Source: Candidatus Scalindua sp.
GTDB taxonomy: Bacteria; Planctomycetota; Brocadiia; Brocadiales; Scalinduaceae
DNA length: 64,000 nucleotides
Direction of reading: 5' to 3'
NCBI GenBank assembly: GCA_030748215.1
Contig: JASMMK010000010.1
Location: 1-64,000, forward strand
Within the stretch, counting starts at the first letter, position 1; every line of letters starts with the position of its first letter. Made by a program: the position numbers and the translations under genes. The notes beneath the pieces were generated by a model. That model had not been told where the DNA came from and searched no databases. It saw nothing but the letters and a program-made list of their open reading frames with translations. Of this stretch, positions 50,233 to 58,518 are shown one piece after another.

Positions 50233-50255
50233 TATAGTCCAGGGGGGGCAATGTA

Positions 50256-50381
50256 ATGTCTTCACATAAAACCGAATTATACTATTGTGAAATATGTGGA
50301 GCCGAGATTGTAGTTAAAAAAGGCGGGGACGGAACCCTGAACTGTTGCCGCCAGAAGATGAGGTGTAAAAAAGACGGGTAA
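50256..50381 (+). CDS. Stand-alone desulforedoxin, 41 aa
   Basis: The short frame encodes MSSHKTELYYCEICGAEIVV and KKGGDGTLNCCRQKMRCKKDG, one desulforedoxin module with CEIC and NCC. AGGGGGGG lies 5 bases upstream of the ATG, supporting translation. It closely resembles desulforedoxin of sulfate reducers, a small homodimeric Fe(Cys)4 protein that donates electrons to superoxide reductase. It ends the cluster. Confidence 0.85.
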   Translation: MSSHKTELYYCEICGAEIVVKKGGDGTLNCCRQKMRCKKDG

Positions 50382-50529
50382 GAGCATAAATATTAAGAAC
50401 CATATTAATCCCTGTTCCTTATTCAATAATCCATAGGAGAGATTCTGTTCAAAGAAAAAATTAATCACTTTGACCTGATTCCCATACTAAATTAACACCT
50501 CCTATTTATCAACCACACCTCTATTGCCA

Positions 50530-50576
50530 CGAAAACATATCGCCATACACCACTTACGCTCCGCAATATTTTCGCA
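50530..50576 (+). promoter_or_regulatory. Pair of candidate sigma-54 enhancer sites upstream of the cbb3 operon
   Basis: CGAAAACATATCGCC (50530-50544) and CGCAATATTTTCGCA (50562-50576) have the CGNM-N7-CGNM form, 32 bases apart (three helical turns). The right-hand one is centred 138 bases before the GC of the promoter at 50695. Confidence 0.6.
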
Positions 50577-50693
50577 TGCACATGTAAATAAATCAACAAA
50601 CAGTTTCATTATTTTTGATACCAACACCCTCAACATATTACCACTTAACCGCTTAAAGCTTTTAAGGTTCTGCTGCCTGCGAAAATTAATTTT

Positions 50694-50709
50694 TGGCATT
50701 AATATTGCG
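50694..50709 (+). promoter_or_regulatory. Sigma-54 promoter for cytochrome c' and the cbb3 operon
   Basis: TTGGCATTAATATTGCGC has TGGCA, a 10-base gap between GG (50695-50696) and GC (50707-50708), and TTGC. Transcription would start near 50719, with a leader of about 213 bases. Confidence 0.72.
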
Positions 50710-50779
50710 CTATTTAACTGTGTTTTGTAGTATATACTTTATTAATGGAAAAGGGACAGAATATTAGACGGGTTTAAAA

Positions 50780-50893
50780 ATGGCAGCAGCAGAACGCAGT
50801 CCAGACGAATTGGCCCACACACTGTAGTTCCCGCCAGATGAGAAACCGGAAGTTTTTCCATCAAAAAAACAGATGATCACAACCCCTTTTTAA
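50780..50893 (+). other. Leader mini-ORF split by an in-frame amber codon
   Basis: In the leader of the cytochrome c' gene an ATG gives MAAAERSPDELAHTL, TAG (50825-50827), and the same frame continues FPPDEKPEVFPSKKQMITTPF to a TAA. The sequence is proline-rich and not obviously repetitive. It may be a decayed small gene or a regulatory leader peptide. There is no strong ribosome site. Confidence 0.3.
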
Positions 50894-50931
50894 GGGAAAG
50901 TTAATAGCGAACAGAAAGGAAAACACGCCAA

Positions 50932-51447
50932 GTGAAGAAAATTAATCAAATCTGTATTGCAGTTTTTATTATGACAATAATAGCTCTCGGGCTAACGATC
51001 CATGGCTGGCAGTGTAGTGAGGCCTTTGGGAACAGCGGAGAAAAACCTTTTATACAAAAAAATACACCCACCAGCTCCCTGATGCGAATAATCAATACAC
51101 ATACGGCCAGGATGCTGGAAGCAATAATGGTCGGTGATTTCAATACAGTTATTAAGAAATCCAATGACATCTCAAAAGTGGGCAACGCCATAATGAGAAT
51201 GTTTTTTTCGGAGGGGAAAAAGGTTGATCAGTGGTTTACAGAGGTCGGAAAAGACCCGGATGACCCTGAAGCGGTTAAGTTGATGAAAGGGGATTTTGAA
51301 AAATATTCTAATGTAGTTATTGAGGCATCCGGCAATATTGCTGAAGTTGCCAAAAGCGGGAATATTGCGGAAACCTATGAAAGCATTGAGGCAATGCTGA
51401 AGAGTGCATGCTTTGCGTGTCATACAGTTTCGCGTGCAAAAAAATAG
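50932..51447 (+). CDS. Cytochrome c'-like (class II) monoheme cytochrome, second copy
   Basis: The 171-residue precursor has a signal peptide (about 1-31), a helical body and the heme motif CFACH at 160-164 close to the C-terminus, as in the protein at 1067; the two share MKKIxQxCIA, LMxIxxxxxARMLEAIMVGDFNTVIKKS-like segments and SR after the heme. The start is a GTG with AAAGGA upstream. Its gene ends 18 bases before ccoI, so it appears to be the first gene of the cbb3 oxidase transcript. Cytochromes c' can bind NO, which would protect the oxidase. Confidence 0.87.
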   Translation: MKKINQICIAVFIMTIIALGLTIHGWQCSEAFGNSGEKPFIQKNTPTSSLMRIINTHTARMLEAIMVGDFNTVIKKSNDISKVGNAIMRMFFSEGKKVDQWFTEVGKDPDDPEAVKLMKGDFEKYSNVVIEASGNIAEVAKSGNIAETYESIEAMLKSACFACHTVSRAKK

Positions 51448-51464
51448 ACAGAGAGCAAAGACAT

Positions 51465-53936
51465 ATGGACAATTCTGCCGTAATTACCAAAGCCGAAAAC
51501 AAGCAAGTTGATGACAGTGCTGTGGACTTGAAAGATACGCATTCAAACTGTACGCATTGCGGCACCGCCATTACCGATGGAGACAAAGCGGTTTTCAGCA
51601 GCAATGGAGATACATTTTGTTGCTGGGGATGTGAAACTGTCTTTAAAATTCTGAAAAAAGGGAATTTCTCTTTAATTAACAGACCATCAGCAAGTCTGCC
51701 GGAATATGATTTTCTGGATACCGACTCTTTTTTACAAGACTATTCAGTCGGTGTCGATAACAAAAAAAGCATGAGATTTTTCATTGAAGGTATTCAGTGT
51801 ACTACCTGCCTCTGGATCATCGATCAAATCCCTGATTGGATCCCTCAAGTTGAGAATGCTAATTTAAATATGAGCCAGAATACGCTGCTCGTCACTCTGA
51901 AAGAGCCGGGATACTTTGGAAAGGCAGCGTCTGTTCTCTCTGCTCTGGGCTACAAGGCCTACCCTGTTAAGAGCCTTGATGAAGCAAAGCATTTCCAAAA
52001 AAAGGAAAATCACCAACAGTTAAAGAGATTGGGAGTTGCCGCTGCCTGTTCGGGGAATATCATGTTGTTCTCTTTTTCTATTTACTCTGGACTGAAAGGG
52101 CAGATGGCCGGCATGTTTGGATATCTGAACCTTGCCTTTTTTCTACCGATACTTTTCTACTGCGCACAGCCATTTTATACAAACCTCTGGCGGTCGCTGA
52201 GGGCCGGACGCCCGAGTATAGACTTGCCGATTGTCGCTGCAGTGATAATCGGCTTTGTTCTAAGCCTGTTAAATTTAATCCGGGGCAATGAGGATTTCTA
52301 CTTTGATTCGCTCTCTATCTTAATCCTTCTGCTGTTAGCAAGCAGGTATTTTTTGAGCAGGACCCAACAGACATTTATTAATAGCTCTTACATGCAAACC
52401 TTTATCGAATCGCAAGTCTGTCAACGCTGGAATAGTGAAAGCAATGAGTATGACAAAATTCCTGCAAGACATTTAAACGTGGACGACAAAGTACTCATCA
52501 AAGAGGGCGAACGTGTCCCCGCAGACGGAACCGTCTTAAACGAATGGGTAAATATAAACCCATCTATCCTTACAGGAGAGAGCCTTCCACAAAAACTCTT
52601 TAAGGGCTCTGCCGTCTATGCCGGAACTCAGGTTGTTGCAGGTTATGCAGAGATCCTGGTAAAACAGACTACCGGGAACAGCCGAATCGGACAGATACTC
52701 AAAAAGGTTGAAGAGCAGATTTATAATAAAACCCCGTTGATATCATTGACTGACAAGGCCGCACAATATTTCAGTATATTCATCCTTGTCGCAGGAGCAC
52801 TGTTTTTCTCTTTTTACATTAACGTGGATCCTATTGAAGCGGTTAAACGCACACTCGCCTTAATCATTCTGGCCTGTCCATGCGCGTTAGCGTTCGCAAC
52901 CCCGTTAACTCAAAGTTTATCATTAAGGAAGGCCGCAAAGAAAGGCTATCTAATTAAAAATGCAGAATCACTTGAAAAATTGAACTATGTAAAAAATATT
53001 TTTTTCGACAAAACCGGAACTCTCACTCAAGGCCAATTTGAGTTCTTAACATGGAAATCTCCTCATGTTGAAGAACCGGGTAATTTTTCTCCTGATCAGG
53101 AAACCCTTGATGCTATATATTCAATCGAGGTCTATTCTCAGCATCCAATCGCCAGAACTTTAGTAAAATACCTTGAAGGAAGAGGTGTAAAAAAATTAGC
53201 CGTCCACTCTTTAACTGAAATCCCCGGATCCGGAATATCCGGGGCGATAGATAATGATAATTACAAAATAGTATCAGAACTACCTGATGAAAATATCAGT
53301 GACGATTCTGACATTATATCCAGTCTCATCTCTATATATAAAAACGAAAAACTTATTGCATCTGCATGCCTGGGAGACAGGCTTCATAGTGACGCAAAAC
53401 AGACAATTGCCCAATTAGACTCTATAGGCATAAAAGCCCACATATTATCCGGAGACAAAAGCGTGCCTGTCTCAAGCGCCGCCAAAAAGCTTCGTATAGC
53501 AGATGGACAGTTCTCTTCGAATCTTATGCCTGAGAAAAAGAGTGAGATAATTAATAATTTCCCTGACTCATTAATGGTTGGAGATGGTGCAAACGATTCG
53601 CTTGCAATGTCTTCAGATAATGTTAGTATCGCAGTGCAGGGGAGTGTGGAGTCTTGTTTAGTTGCAGCCGATATTTATGTCACCAGAGAAGGTGTTTCAC
53701 CGGTGAGAGATCTGATCTTATTAAGTCAAAACACCTTTGGTGTTATAAAAAGAAATCTTGTTTTTTCATTTGTCTACAATTTTGCCGGTGGTCTTGCAGC
53801 GCTTTTAGGCTACATCTCACCGTTAACGGCAGCGATATTGATGCCCGTTAGCTCGTTAGTTGTATTGTCTTCCTCTGCCATGGGGACAAAATTTTTGAGA
53901 AGGTTCAACAAAATAAATTTTTCGTTTAACAATTAA
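51465..53936 (+). CDS. ccoI: Copper-exporting P-type ATPase for cbb3 assembly
   Basis: From the ATG at 51465 the protein is 823 residues. It has the CcoI-type N-terminus with CTHCG...FCCWGCETVF (about 28-60), an HMA-like domain with CTTCLW (about 115), eight membrane helices, the CPCA metal motif (LACPCALAFATPL), DKTGTLTQG (phosphorylated aspartate about 510) and GDGANDSLAM. CcoI exports copper across the membrane for insertion into cytochrome cbb3 oxidase. An upstream in-frame start inside the cytochrome gene was rejected. ccoS follows after 67 bases. Confidence 0.93.
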   Translation: MDNSAVITKAENKQVDDSAVDLKDTHSNCTHCGTAITDGDKAVFSSNGDTFCCWGCETVFKILKKGNFSLINRPSASLPEYDFLDTDSFLQDYSVGVDNKKSMRFFIEGIQCTTCLWIIDQIPDWIPQVENANLNMSQNTLLVTLKEPGYFGKAASVLSALGYKAYPVKSLDEAKHFQKKENHQQLKRLGVAAACSGNIMLFSFSIYSGLKGQMAGMFGYLNLAFFLPILFYCAQPFYTNLWRSLRAGRPSIDLPIVAAVIIGFVLSLLNLIRGNEDFYFDSLSILILLLLASRYFLSRTQQTFINSSYMQTFIESQVCQRWNSESNEYDKIPARHLNVDDKVLIKEGERVPADGTVLNEWVNINPSILTGESLPQKLFKGSAVYAGTQVVAGYAEILVKQTTGNSRIGQILKKVEEQIYNKTPLISLTDKAAQYFSIFILVAGALFFSFYINVDPIEAVKRTLALIILACPCALAFATPLTQSLSLRKAAKKGYLIKNAESLEKLNYVKNIFFDKTGTLTQGQFEFLTWKSPHVEEPGNFSPDQETLDAIYSIEVYSQHPIARTLVKYLEGRGVKKLAVHSLTEIPGSGISGAIDNDNYKIVSELPDENISDDSDIISSLISIYKNEKLIASACLGDRLHSDAKQTIAQLDSIGIKAHILSGDKSVPVSSAAKKLRIADGQFSSNLMPEKKSEIINNFPDSLMVGDGANDSLAMSSDNVSIAVQGSVESCLVAADIYVTREGVSPVRDLILLSQNTFGVIKRNLVFSFVYNFAGGLAALLGYISPLTAAILMPVSSLVVLSSSAMGTKFLRRFNKINFSFNN

Positions 53937-54003
53937 ACCAAATTTGATAAAATAGCTAATCAATAATCATTACAGTTTAGATTTTTATAAACAGGTTACT
54001 CTT

Positions 54004-54171
54004 ATGACAATTCTTTATATTATTATTCCTATTGCAATTATTCTGGCCTCGTCTTTCGTTATTTTTTTCTTATGGGCTGTCAAAGAGGAGCAATTTGATG
54101 ACCTCGAGACGCCAGCACATAAGATGCTGATTGATGATTGGAATGACAAACCGGAGAAAGTAAAGATTTGA
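54004..54171 (+). CDS. ccoS: cbb3 oxidase assembly protein CcoS, 55 aa
   Basis: The short product MTILYIIIPIAIILASSFVI followed by FFLWAVKEEQFDDLETPAHK is typical of CcoS: one membrane helix, then GQFDDLETPA-type motif (here EEQFDDLETPAH). It is needed for heme or copper incorporation in cbb3 oxidases. It lies between ccoI and ccoNO, its usual place. The start follows AACAGGTTACTCTT with a weak AGG. Confidence 0.9.
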   Translation: MTILYIIIPIAIILASSFVIFFLWAVKEEQFDDLETPAHKMLIDDWNDKPEKVKI

Positions 54172-54205
54172 AATCAACTCAAGAATATGAGAAAGGAAAA
54201 GGGAA

Positions 54206-56335
54206 ATGAGCTCTTCGAATGACACCAATTCCGGAGTGGTACAGGTTAAATATAATGACCAGATAGTCAGAATGTTTACCCTTGCAACCATATTCTGGGT
54301 AACGATAGCTATGTTGGTTGGAATTATCGTCGCTTTACAGTTAGCGATTCCGCAACTTAACTTTACATCCTGGTTAACGTTTGGCCGTTTAAGACCACTA
54401 CATACTAATGCCGCGATCTATGCGTTTGCCGGCAATGCTATCTTTGCAGGTATTTATCACTCTACCCAAAGGCTCATAAAGACAAGACTGTTTTCAGATG
54501 GATTAAGCAAACTTCATTTCTGGGGATGGCAATTTATAATTATCTTGGCCGCAATCACTTTACCTCTTGGCATTTCGCAGGGCAAGGAGTTTGCGGAATT
54601 GGAATGGCCTATAGATATTGCGGTTGTACTGATCTGGGTTGTCTTTGCCATCAATTTCTTTGGAACTCTATTAAAACGTAATGAAAAACATCTGTACGTA
54701 GCAATCTGGTTCTACATAGCAACTATTGTCACTGTTGCACTCCTCTATATTGTAAATGCTATCAGCATACCGATCAGTTACACTAAAAGCTACATAGTCT
54801 TTGCGGGTATCCAAGATGCCCTTGTTCAATGGTGGTTTGGACACAATGCAGTCGCCTTTTTCTTAACCACTCCTTTCCTGGGTTTGATGTACTACTATTT
54901 GCCGAAGGCGGCTAACAGACCCATCTATAGCTATCGACTTTCAGTAGTGCATTTCTGGTCTCTCATTTTTCTTTACATCTGGGCGGGACCTCATCACCTT
55001 TTAAACACAGCCTTACCTGAATGGCTTCAAACATTAGGCACAGTGTTCAGTGTAATGCTATGGGCTCCAAGCTGGGGAGGAGCCGTTAACGGGATACTGA
55101 CACTTCGTGGTGCATGGCATTTATTGCGAACAAATCCTGTCATAAAATTTCTGGTTGCTGCCATAACCTTTTACGCAATGGCTACGTTTGAGGGACCGCT
55201 TCTATCTGTAAAGGCTGTAAATTCTCTTGGACATTATACCGATTGGATCGTTGGACATGTACATCTGGGAGCCCTGGGTTGGAATGGCTTTCTCTCTTTT
55301 GGAATGATTTATTTTATCGTTCCAAAACTATGGAGAACTGAATTATACAGCAAGAAACTGGCAAATATCCATTTCTGGATAGGCATCCTTGGAATACTCT
55401 TTTACTACGTTTCCATGCTGGCAGCCGGAATCACTCAGGGTTTAATGTGGAGAGCTGTAGACGCAAATGGAAGCCTCGTTTATCCGGACTTTGTAGAAAC
55501 TGTCATCCGTATTCTGCCTCTATTTCTCTTCCGTGCGTTAGGAGGCGTATTGTTCCTGGGAGGTTTTGTTCTCCTGCTCTTTAACATTTACAAAACTATC
55601 AAGCAGGCGCCAAAAGAGCTGCAAGAAGAAACCGTTCAAATTAAGAGATCATCTCCAGCACCTATTCATCCGGAACGGGGACATAGAAAGCTGGAAGGGA
55701 TGGCTGCTGCCTTTACCATATTGGCGCTTATTGCAATTTTAGTCGGTTCCATAATAGAAATTGTGCCAACCCTCTCTGTCAATAAATATGTTAATGCAGA
55801 GAAGAAAGTTGAACCGTTTACACCATTAGAACTGGCAGGAAGAGACATATACGTCAAAGAAGGTTGCTTTACGTGCCACTCCCAGATGATCCGAACAATA
55901 CCGTCGGATGTCTTAAGATATGGAGCAGCATCTACAATTGAAGAGTCCATGTACGACAGACCGTTTCAGTGGGGTTCAAAACGTACCGGTCCCGATCTGG
56001 CACGGCTTGGTAAAAAATATCCGGACCTCTGGCACTACATGCATATGGAAGACCCGAGGGCAGTTATAAAAGAATCAATTATGCCGGCTTATCCGTGGCT
56101 GATTACATCAACAATCGATTTTGACAGTTTGGAAAAGAAGGTAGCCGTTACTAATAAACTGGGCGTTCCTTATTCCGACGAAGACCTGTCTGACACGAGT
56201 GAACGGGCAAAAGAACAGGCAAAAAAAATTGCGGATCTGCTGACAAAACAGGGCGTAAAAGAAGATGTTTCAGACAAAAAAATTACGGCTTTGATTGCGT
56301 ATCTCCAGGCCCTCGGGCAAAAAGGAGGAGAGTAA
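54206..56335 (+). CDS. ccoNO: cbb3-type cytochrome c oxidase, fused subunits I and II (CcoNO)
   Basis: The 709-residue protein joins a 12-helix CcoN (about 1-480; histidines in HTNAAIYAFAGNAIFAGIYH, WWFGHNAVAFFLTTPF, WAGPHHLLNTA and HVHLGALGWNGF) to CcoO (about 500-709) with its own membrane helix and the heme motif CFTCH at 554-558, followed by SQMIRTIP. It reduces oxygen to water at a heme b3-CuB centre with high affinity. Normally N and O are separate proteins; here no stop lies between them, and the linker (about 475-500) is lysine/proline-rich. AAAGGAAAAGGG precedes the ATG. Confidence 0.94.
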   Translation: MSSSNDTNSGVVQVKYNDQIVRMFTLATIFWVTIAMLVGIIVALQLAIPQLNFTSWLTFGRLRPLHTNAAIYAFAGNAIFAGIYHSTQRLIKTRLFSDGLSKLHFWGWQFIIILAAITLPLGISQGKEFAELEWPIDIAVVLIWVVFAINFFGTLLKRNEKHLYVAIWFYIATIVTVALLYIVNAISIPISYTKSYIVFAGIQDALVQWWFGHNAVAFFLTTPFLGLMYYYLPKAANRPIYSYRLSVVHFWSLIFLYIWAGPHHLLNTALPEWLQTLGTVFSVMLWAPSWGGAVNGILTLRGAWHLLRTNPVIKFLVAAITFYAMATFEGPLLSVKAVNSLGHYTDWIVGHVHLGALGWNGFLSFGMIYFIVPKLWRTELYSKKLANIHFWIGILGILFYYVSMLAAGITQGLMWRAVDANGSLVYPDFVETVIRILPLFLFRALGGVLFLGGFVLLLFNIYKTIKQAPKELQEETVQIKRSSPAPIHPERGHRKLEGMAAAFTILALIAILVGSIIEIVPTLSVNKYVNAEKKVEPFTPLELAGRDIYVKEGCFTCHSQMIRTIPSDVLRYGAASTIEESMYDRPFQWGSKRTGPDLARLGKKYPDLWHYMHMEDPRAVIKESIMPAYPWLITSTIDFDSLEKKVAVTNKLGVPYSDEDLSDTSERAKEQAKKIADLLTKQGVKEDVSDKKITALIAYLQALGQKGGE

Positions 56336-56336
56336 T

Positions 56337-56507
56337 ATGAAACAGCTGGCATTATCACAATTTAATGATGTATATTTAATTGTAATCGGATTTTTTCTAT
56401 TCTTCTCCGTCTTTATAGGCGCTGTATTCTGGGCTTACAGAAAAGGTTCAAAAAAACACTATGACTATTTATCTAAACTACCACTACGTGAGGAGAATCT
56501 AACATGA
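56337..56507 (+). CDS. ccoQ: cbb3 oxidase small subunit CcoQ, 56 aa
   Basis: The product begins MKQLALSQFNDVYLIVIGFF with one membrane helix and ends LPLREENLT. Its start lies one base after the ccoNO stop and it overlaps ccoP by 4 bases, so it is translationally coupled on both sides. GGAGGAG precedes the ATG. CcoQ stabilises the CcoNOP complex. Sequence conservation of CcoQ is low, so the call rests partly on position. Confidence 0.82.
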   Translation: MKQLALSQFNDVYLIVIGFFLFFSVFIGAVFWAYRKGSKKHYDYLSKLPLREENLT

Positions 56508-57094
56508 GTGAAGATAAAACACCACGGTATGAAGACAAAATAATAGAGGGCTATGAGTATGACGGTATTACCGAATATGACAATCCCTGTCCTGGTTGGT
56601 TAATGTATATTTTCTATTTTACAGCCCTTCTGGCTATTTTTTTTGTTGGCTATCACTTCGGGAGTCACAGCAAGGATGAATTACTGGAAGCCTATACGAT
56701 AAAATTAAAAGAGGCTCAAACAGAGACAGAAGCATCGGAATCGACACAACAGCCGAAAATCAGTGAAAGTGAGCTTTTAGCACTTTTGCAGGATCCCGCT
56801 GCCCTGGCAGAGGGAGGAGAAATTTTTGGCGAACTATGTGCCCTCTGCCACGGAGAATCCGGGGAAGGAATGATTGGGCCGAATCTCATTGACAATTACT
56901 GGCTGCATGGTAAAGGAAAGATCAGTGACATCGCGGTGTCTATCAGATCCGGAATTCCTGACAATGGCATGGCTGCATGGGCAGACAGAATTCCTGAGCA
57001 GCAAATTCTACATACGGCAGCTTATATAAAGTCAATACAAGGGACCGTAGTAGAGGATGCAAAAGAACCTGACGGCGAACTTGTAGAAGAATAA
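56504..57094 (+). CDS. ccoP: cbb3 oxidase subunit III, single-heme CcoP
   Basis: The 196-residue protein has the CcoP N-terminus YDGITEYDNPCPGWLMYIFY (about 23-42) with one membrane helix, then a cytochrome c domain with only one heme motif CALCH at 112-116 followed by GESGEGMIGPNLIDNYWLHG. Classical CcoP carries two hemes; here the protein is shorter and has one, the form reported for some other phyla. It takes electrons from a periplasmic cytochrome to CcoO. It overlaps ccoQ by 4 bases. Confidence 0.92.
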   Translation: MSEDKTPRYEDKIIEGYEYDGITEYDNPCPGWLMYIFYFTALLAIFFVGYHFGSHSKDELLEAYTIKLKEAQTETEASESTQQPKISESELLALLQDPAALAEGGEIFGELCALCHGESGEGMIGPNLIDNYWLHGKGKISDIAVSIRSGIPDNGMAAWADRIPEQQILHTAAYIKSIQGTVVEDAKEPDGELVEE

Positions 57095-57095
57095 G

Positions 57096-58493
57096 ATGGC
57101 GGAGAGTGCTCAAAAACTGCCGGAAGACGGCTTTCGCATAAACCAATTCCCAATGGCAGCACACGGGTTCTTTAGAAAACAGAGGGACCTTTCTCAATGG
57201 GTGTTAATCGCTATATTCATAATTCTTCCCTGGATTAAAATAAATGGTCTGCCTGCTATTCTCATTAATTTACCGGACCGCAGATTTACATTTTTTGGTC
57301 TGAACTTCTGGAGTCACGACGCACCGCTGCTTTTCTTTGTTATAGCAAGTTTCTCGCTGGGGCTGTTGTTTGCCACATCGGTTTGGGGGCGAGTATGGTG
57401 CGGCTGGGCATGTCCTCAGACAATTCCTATTGATGGAATCTTCCGAAGGATTGAAACCCTTGTGGAAGGAAACCATATTGCCAGAAAGAAACTTCATGAA
57501 AAGCCTTTTGACAGTGAAAAAATTGTAAAGGCAGCCGTCAAATGGTTTCTGTTTTTCACCGTTAGCTTAATCCTGTCACACACCTTTTTTGCTTACTTTA
57601 CCGGTCCCGGCAAACTGGTGTCCATGGCCCTGAGCCCACCCTCTGATTCACTGACGACATTTTTAATAGTAAACACAACGACACTCATTATCCTCCTTAA
57701 CTTCGGATGGTTTAAAGAGCGTCTCTGCACTGTCATATGTCCATACGGCAGGCTTCAATCCGTGTTAATGGATGAAGATTCTCTTGTTGTTGCTTATGAT
57801 GAGAAGAGAGGTGAACCTCGAAAAGGCAGCAAGGCCAAATCTAAAAAAATGGGTGATTGTATAGACTGCCTCAAATGTGTTGCCGTCTGCCCCACAGGAA
57901 TTGATATTCGCCAGGGCATCCAGATGGAATGTATCGCATGTACCTCCTGCATCGATGCGTGTAACGAGATAATGCGAATAACAAAAAAACCGAAAGGGCT
58001 CATTCGATACGAATCTGAAAATGGACTTAAGGGTAAGAAAACGGTCTTCTGGAAGATGAAGACAAATATCTACCTTGGGCTGACCCTTCTCTCGGTTATC
58101 GGATTGTTTCTATTTGTCTTTAACAGATCGGGCCTGGACATCACTGTGTTAAGGGCACATGAAACCCCTTATCAGGTACTGAAGACTTCGAAAGAGAGAG
58201 TTTTAATAGCAAACCACTTTACGCTTAACCTTAAAAACCAGAGCGCGGCAAAGATGGAAATTGATGTCATACGAACAGGTAAAATTGAGAACACAAAGAT
58301 TGAAATTATAGCGTCAACACTTCCGGTGGTAATTTCACTCGGTGGGGCAGAGAAAAATCATATTTTTATAAAATTCCCAAAATCAATTTTAGAAAAAAAG
58401 AGCCACCACAAATTTCAATTACAGATTACGGCAAAATCAAAAGATATAATACAGAAATATATAAAGGAAATCAGTCTTGTTGGACCTATCTAA
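57096..58493 (+). CDS. ccoG: cbb3 oxidase-associated iron-sulfur protein CcoG
   Basis: The 465-residue membrane protein has about five helices, the motif WCGWACPQTIPIDGIFRRIE, and two [4Fe-4S] motifs (CIDCLKCVAVCPTGID, CIACTSCIDACNEIM, about 255-295). The C-terminal periplasmic domain is beta-rich. CcoG (RdxA/FixG) reduces Cu(II) to Cu(I) for cbb3 assembly. It starts one base after the ccoP stop, without a spacer, so translation is coupled. The last codons overlap an upstream TTG of the next gene. Confidence 0.92.
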   Translation: MAESAQKLPEDGFRINQFPMAAHGFFRKQRDLSQWVLIAIFIILPWIKINGLPAILINLPDRRFTFFGLNFWSHDAPLLFFVIASFSLGLLFATSVWGRVWCGWACPQTIPIDGIFRRIETLVEGNHIARKKLHEKPFDSEKIVKAAVKWFLFFTVSLILSHTFFAYFTGPGKLVSMALSPPSDSLTTFLIVNTTTLIILLNFGWFKERLCTVICPYGRLQSVLMDEDSLVVAYDEKRGEPRKGSKAKSKKMGDCIDCLKCVAVCPTGIDIRQGIQMECIACTSCIDACNEIMRITKKPKGLIRYESENGLKGKKTVFWKMKTNIYLGLTLLSVIGLFLFVFNRSGLDITVLRAHETPYQVLKTSKERVLIANHFTLNLKNQSAAKMEIDVIRTGKIENTKIEIIASTLPVVISLGGAEKNHIFIKFPKSILEKKSHHKFQLQITAKSKDIIQKYIKEISLVGPI

Positions 58494-58518
58494 TAACATA
58501 ATAAACAGGATAAGTGAT

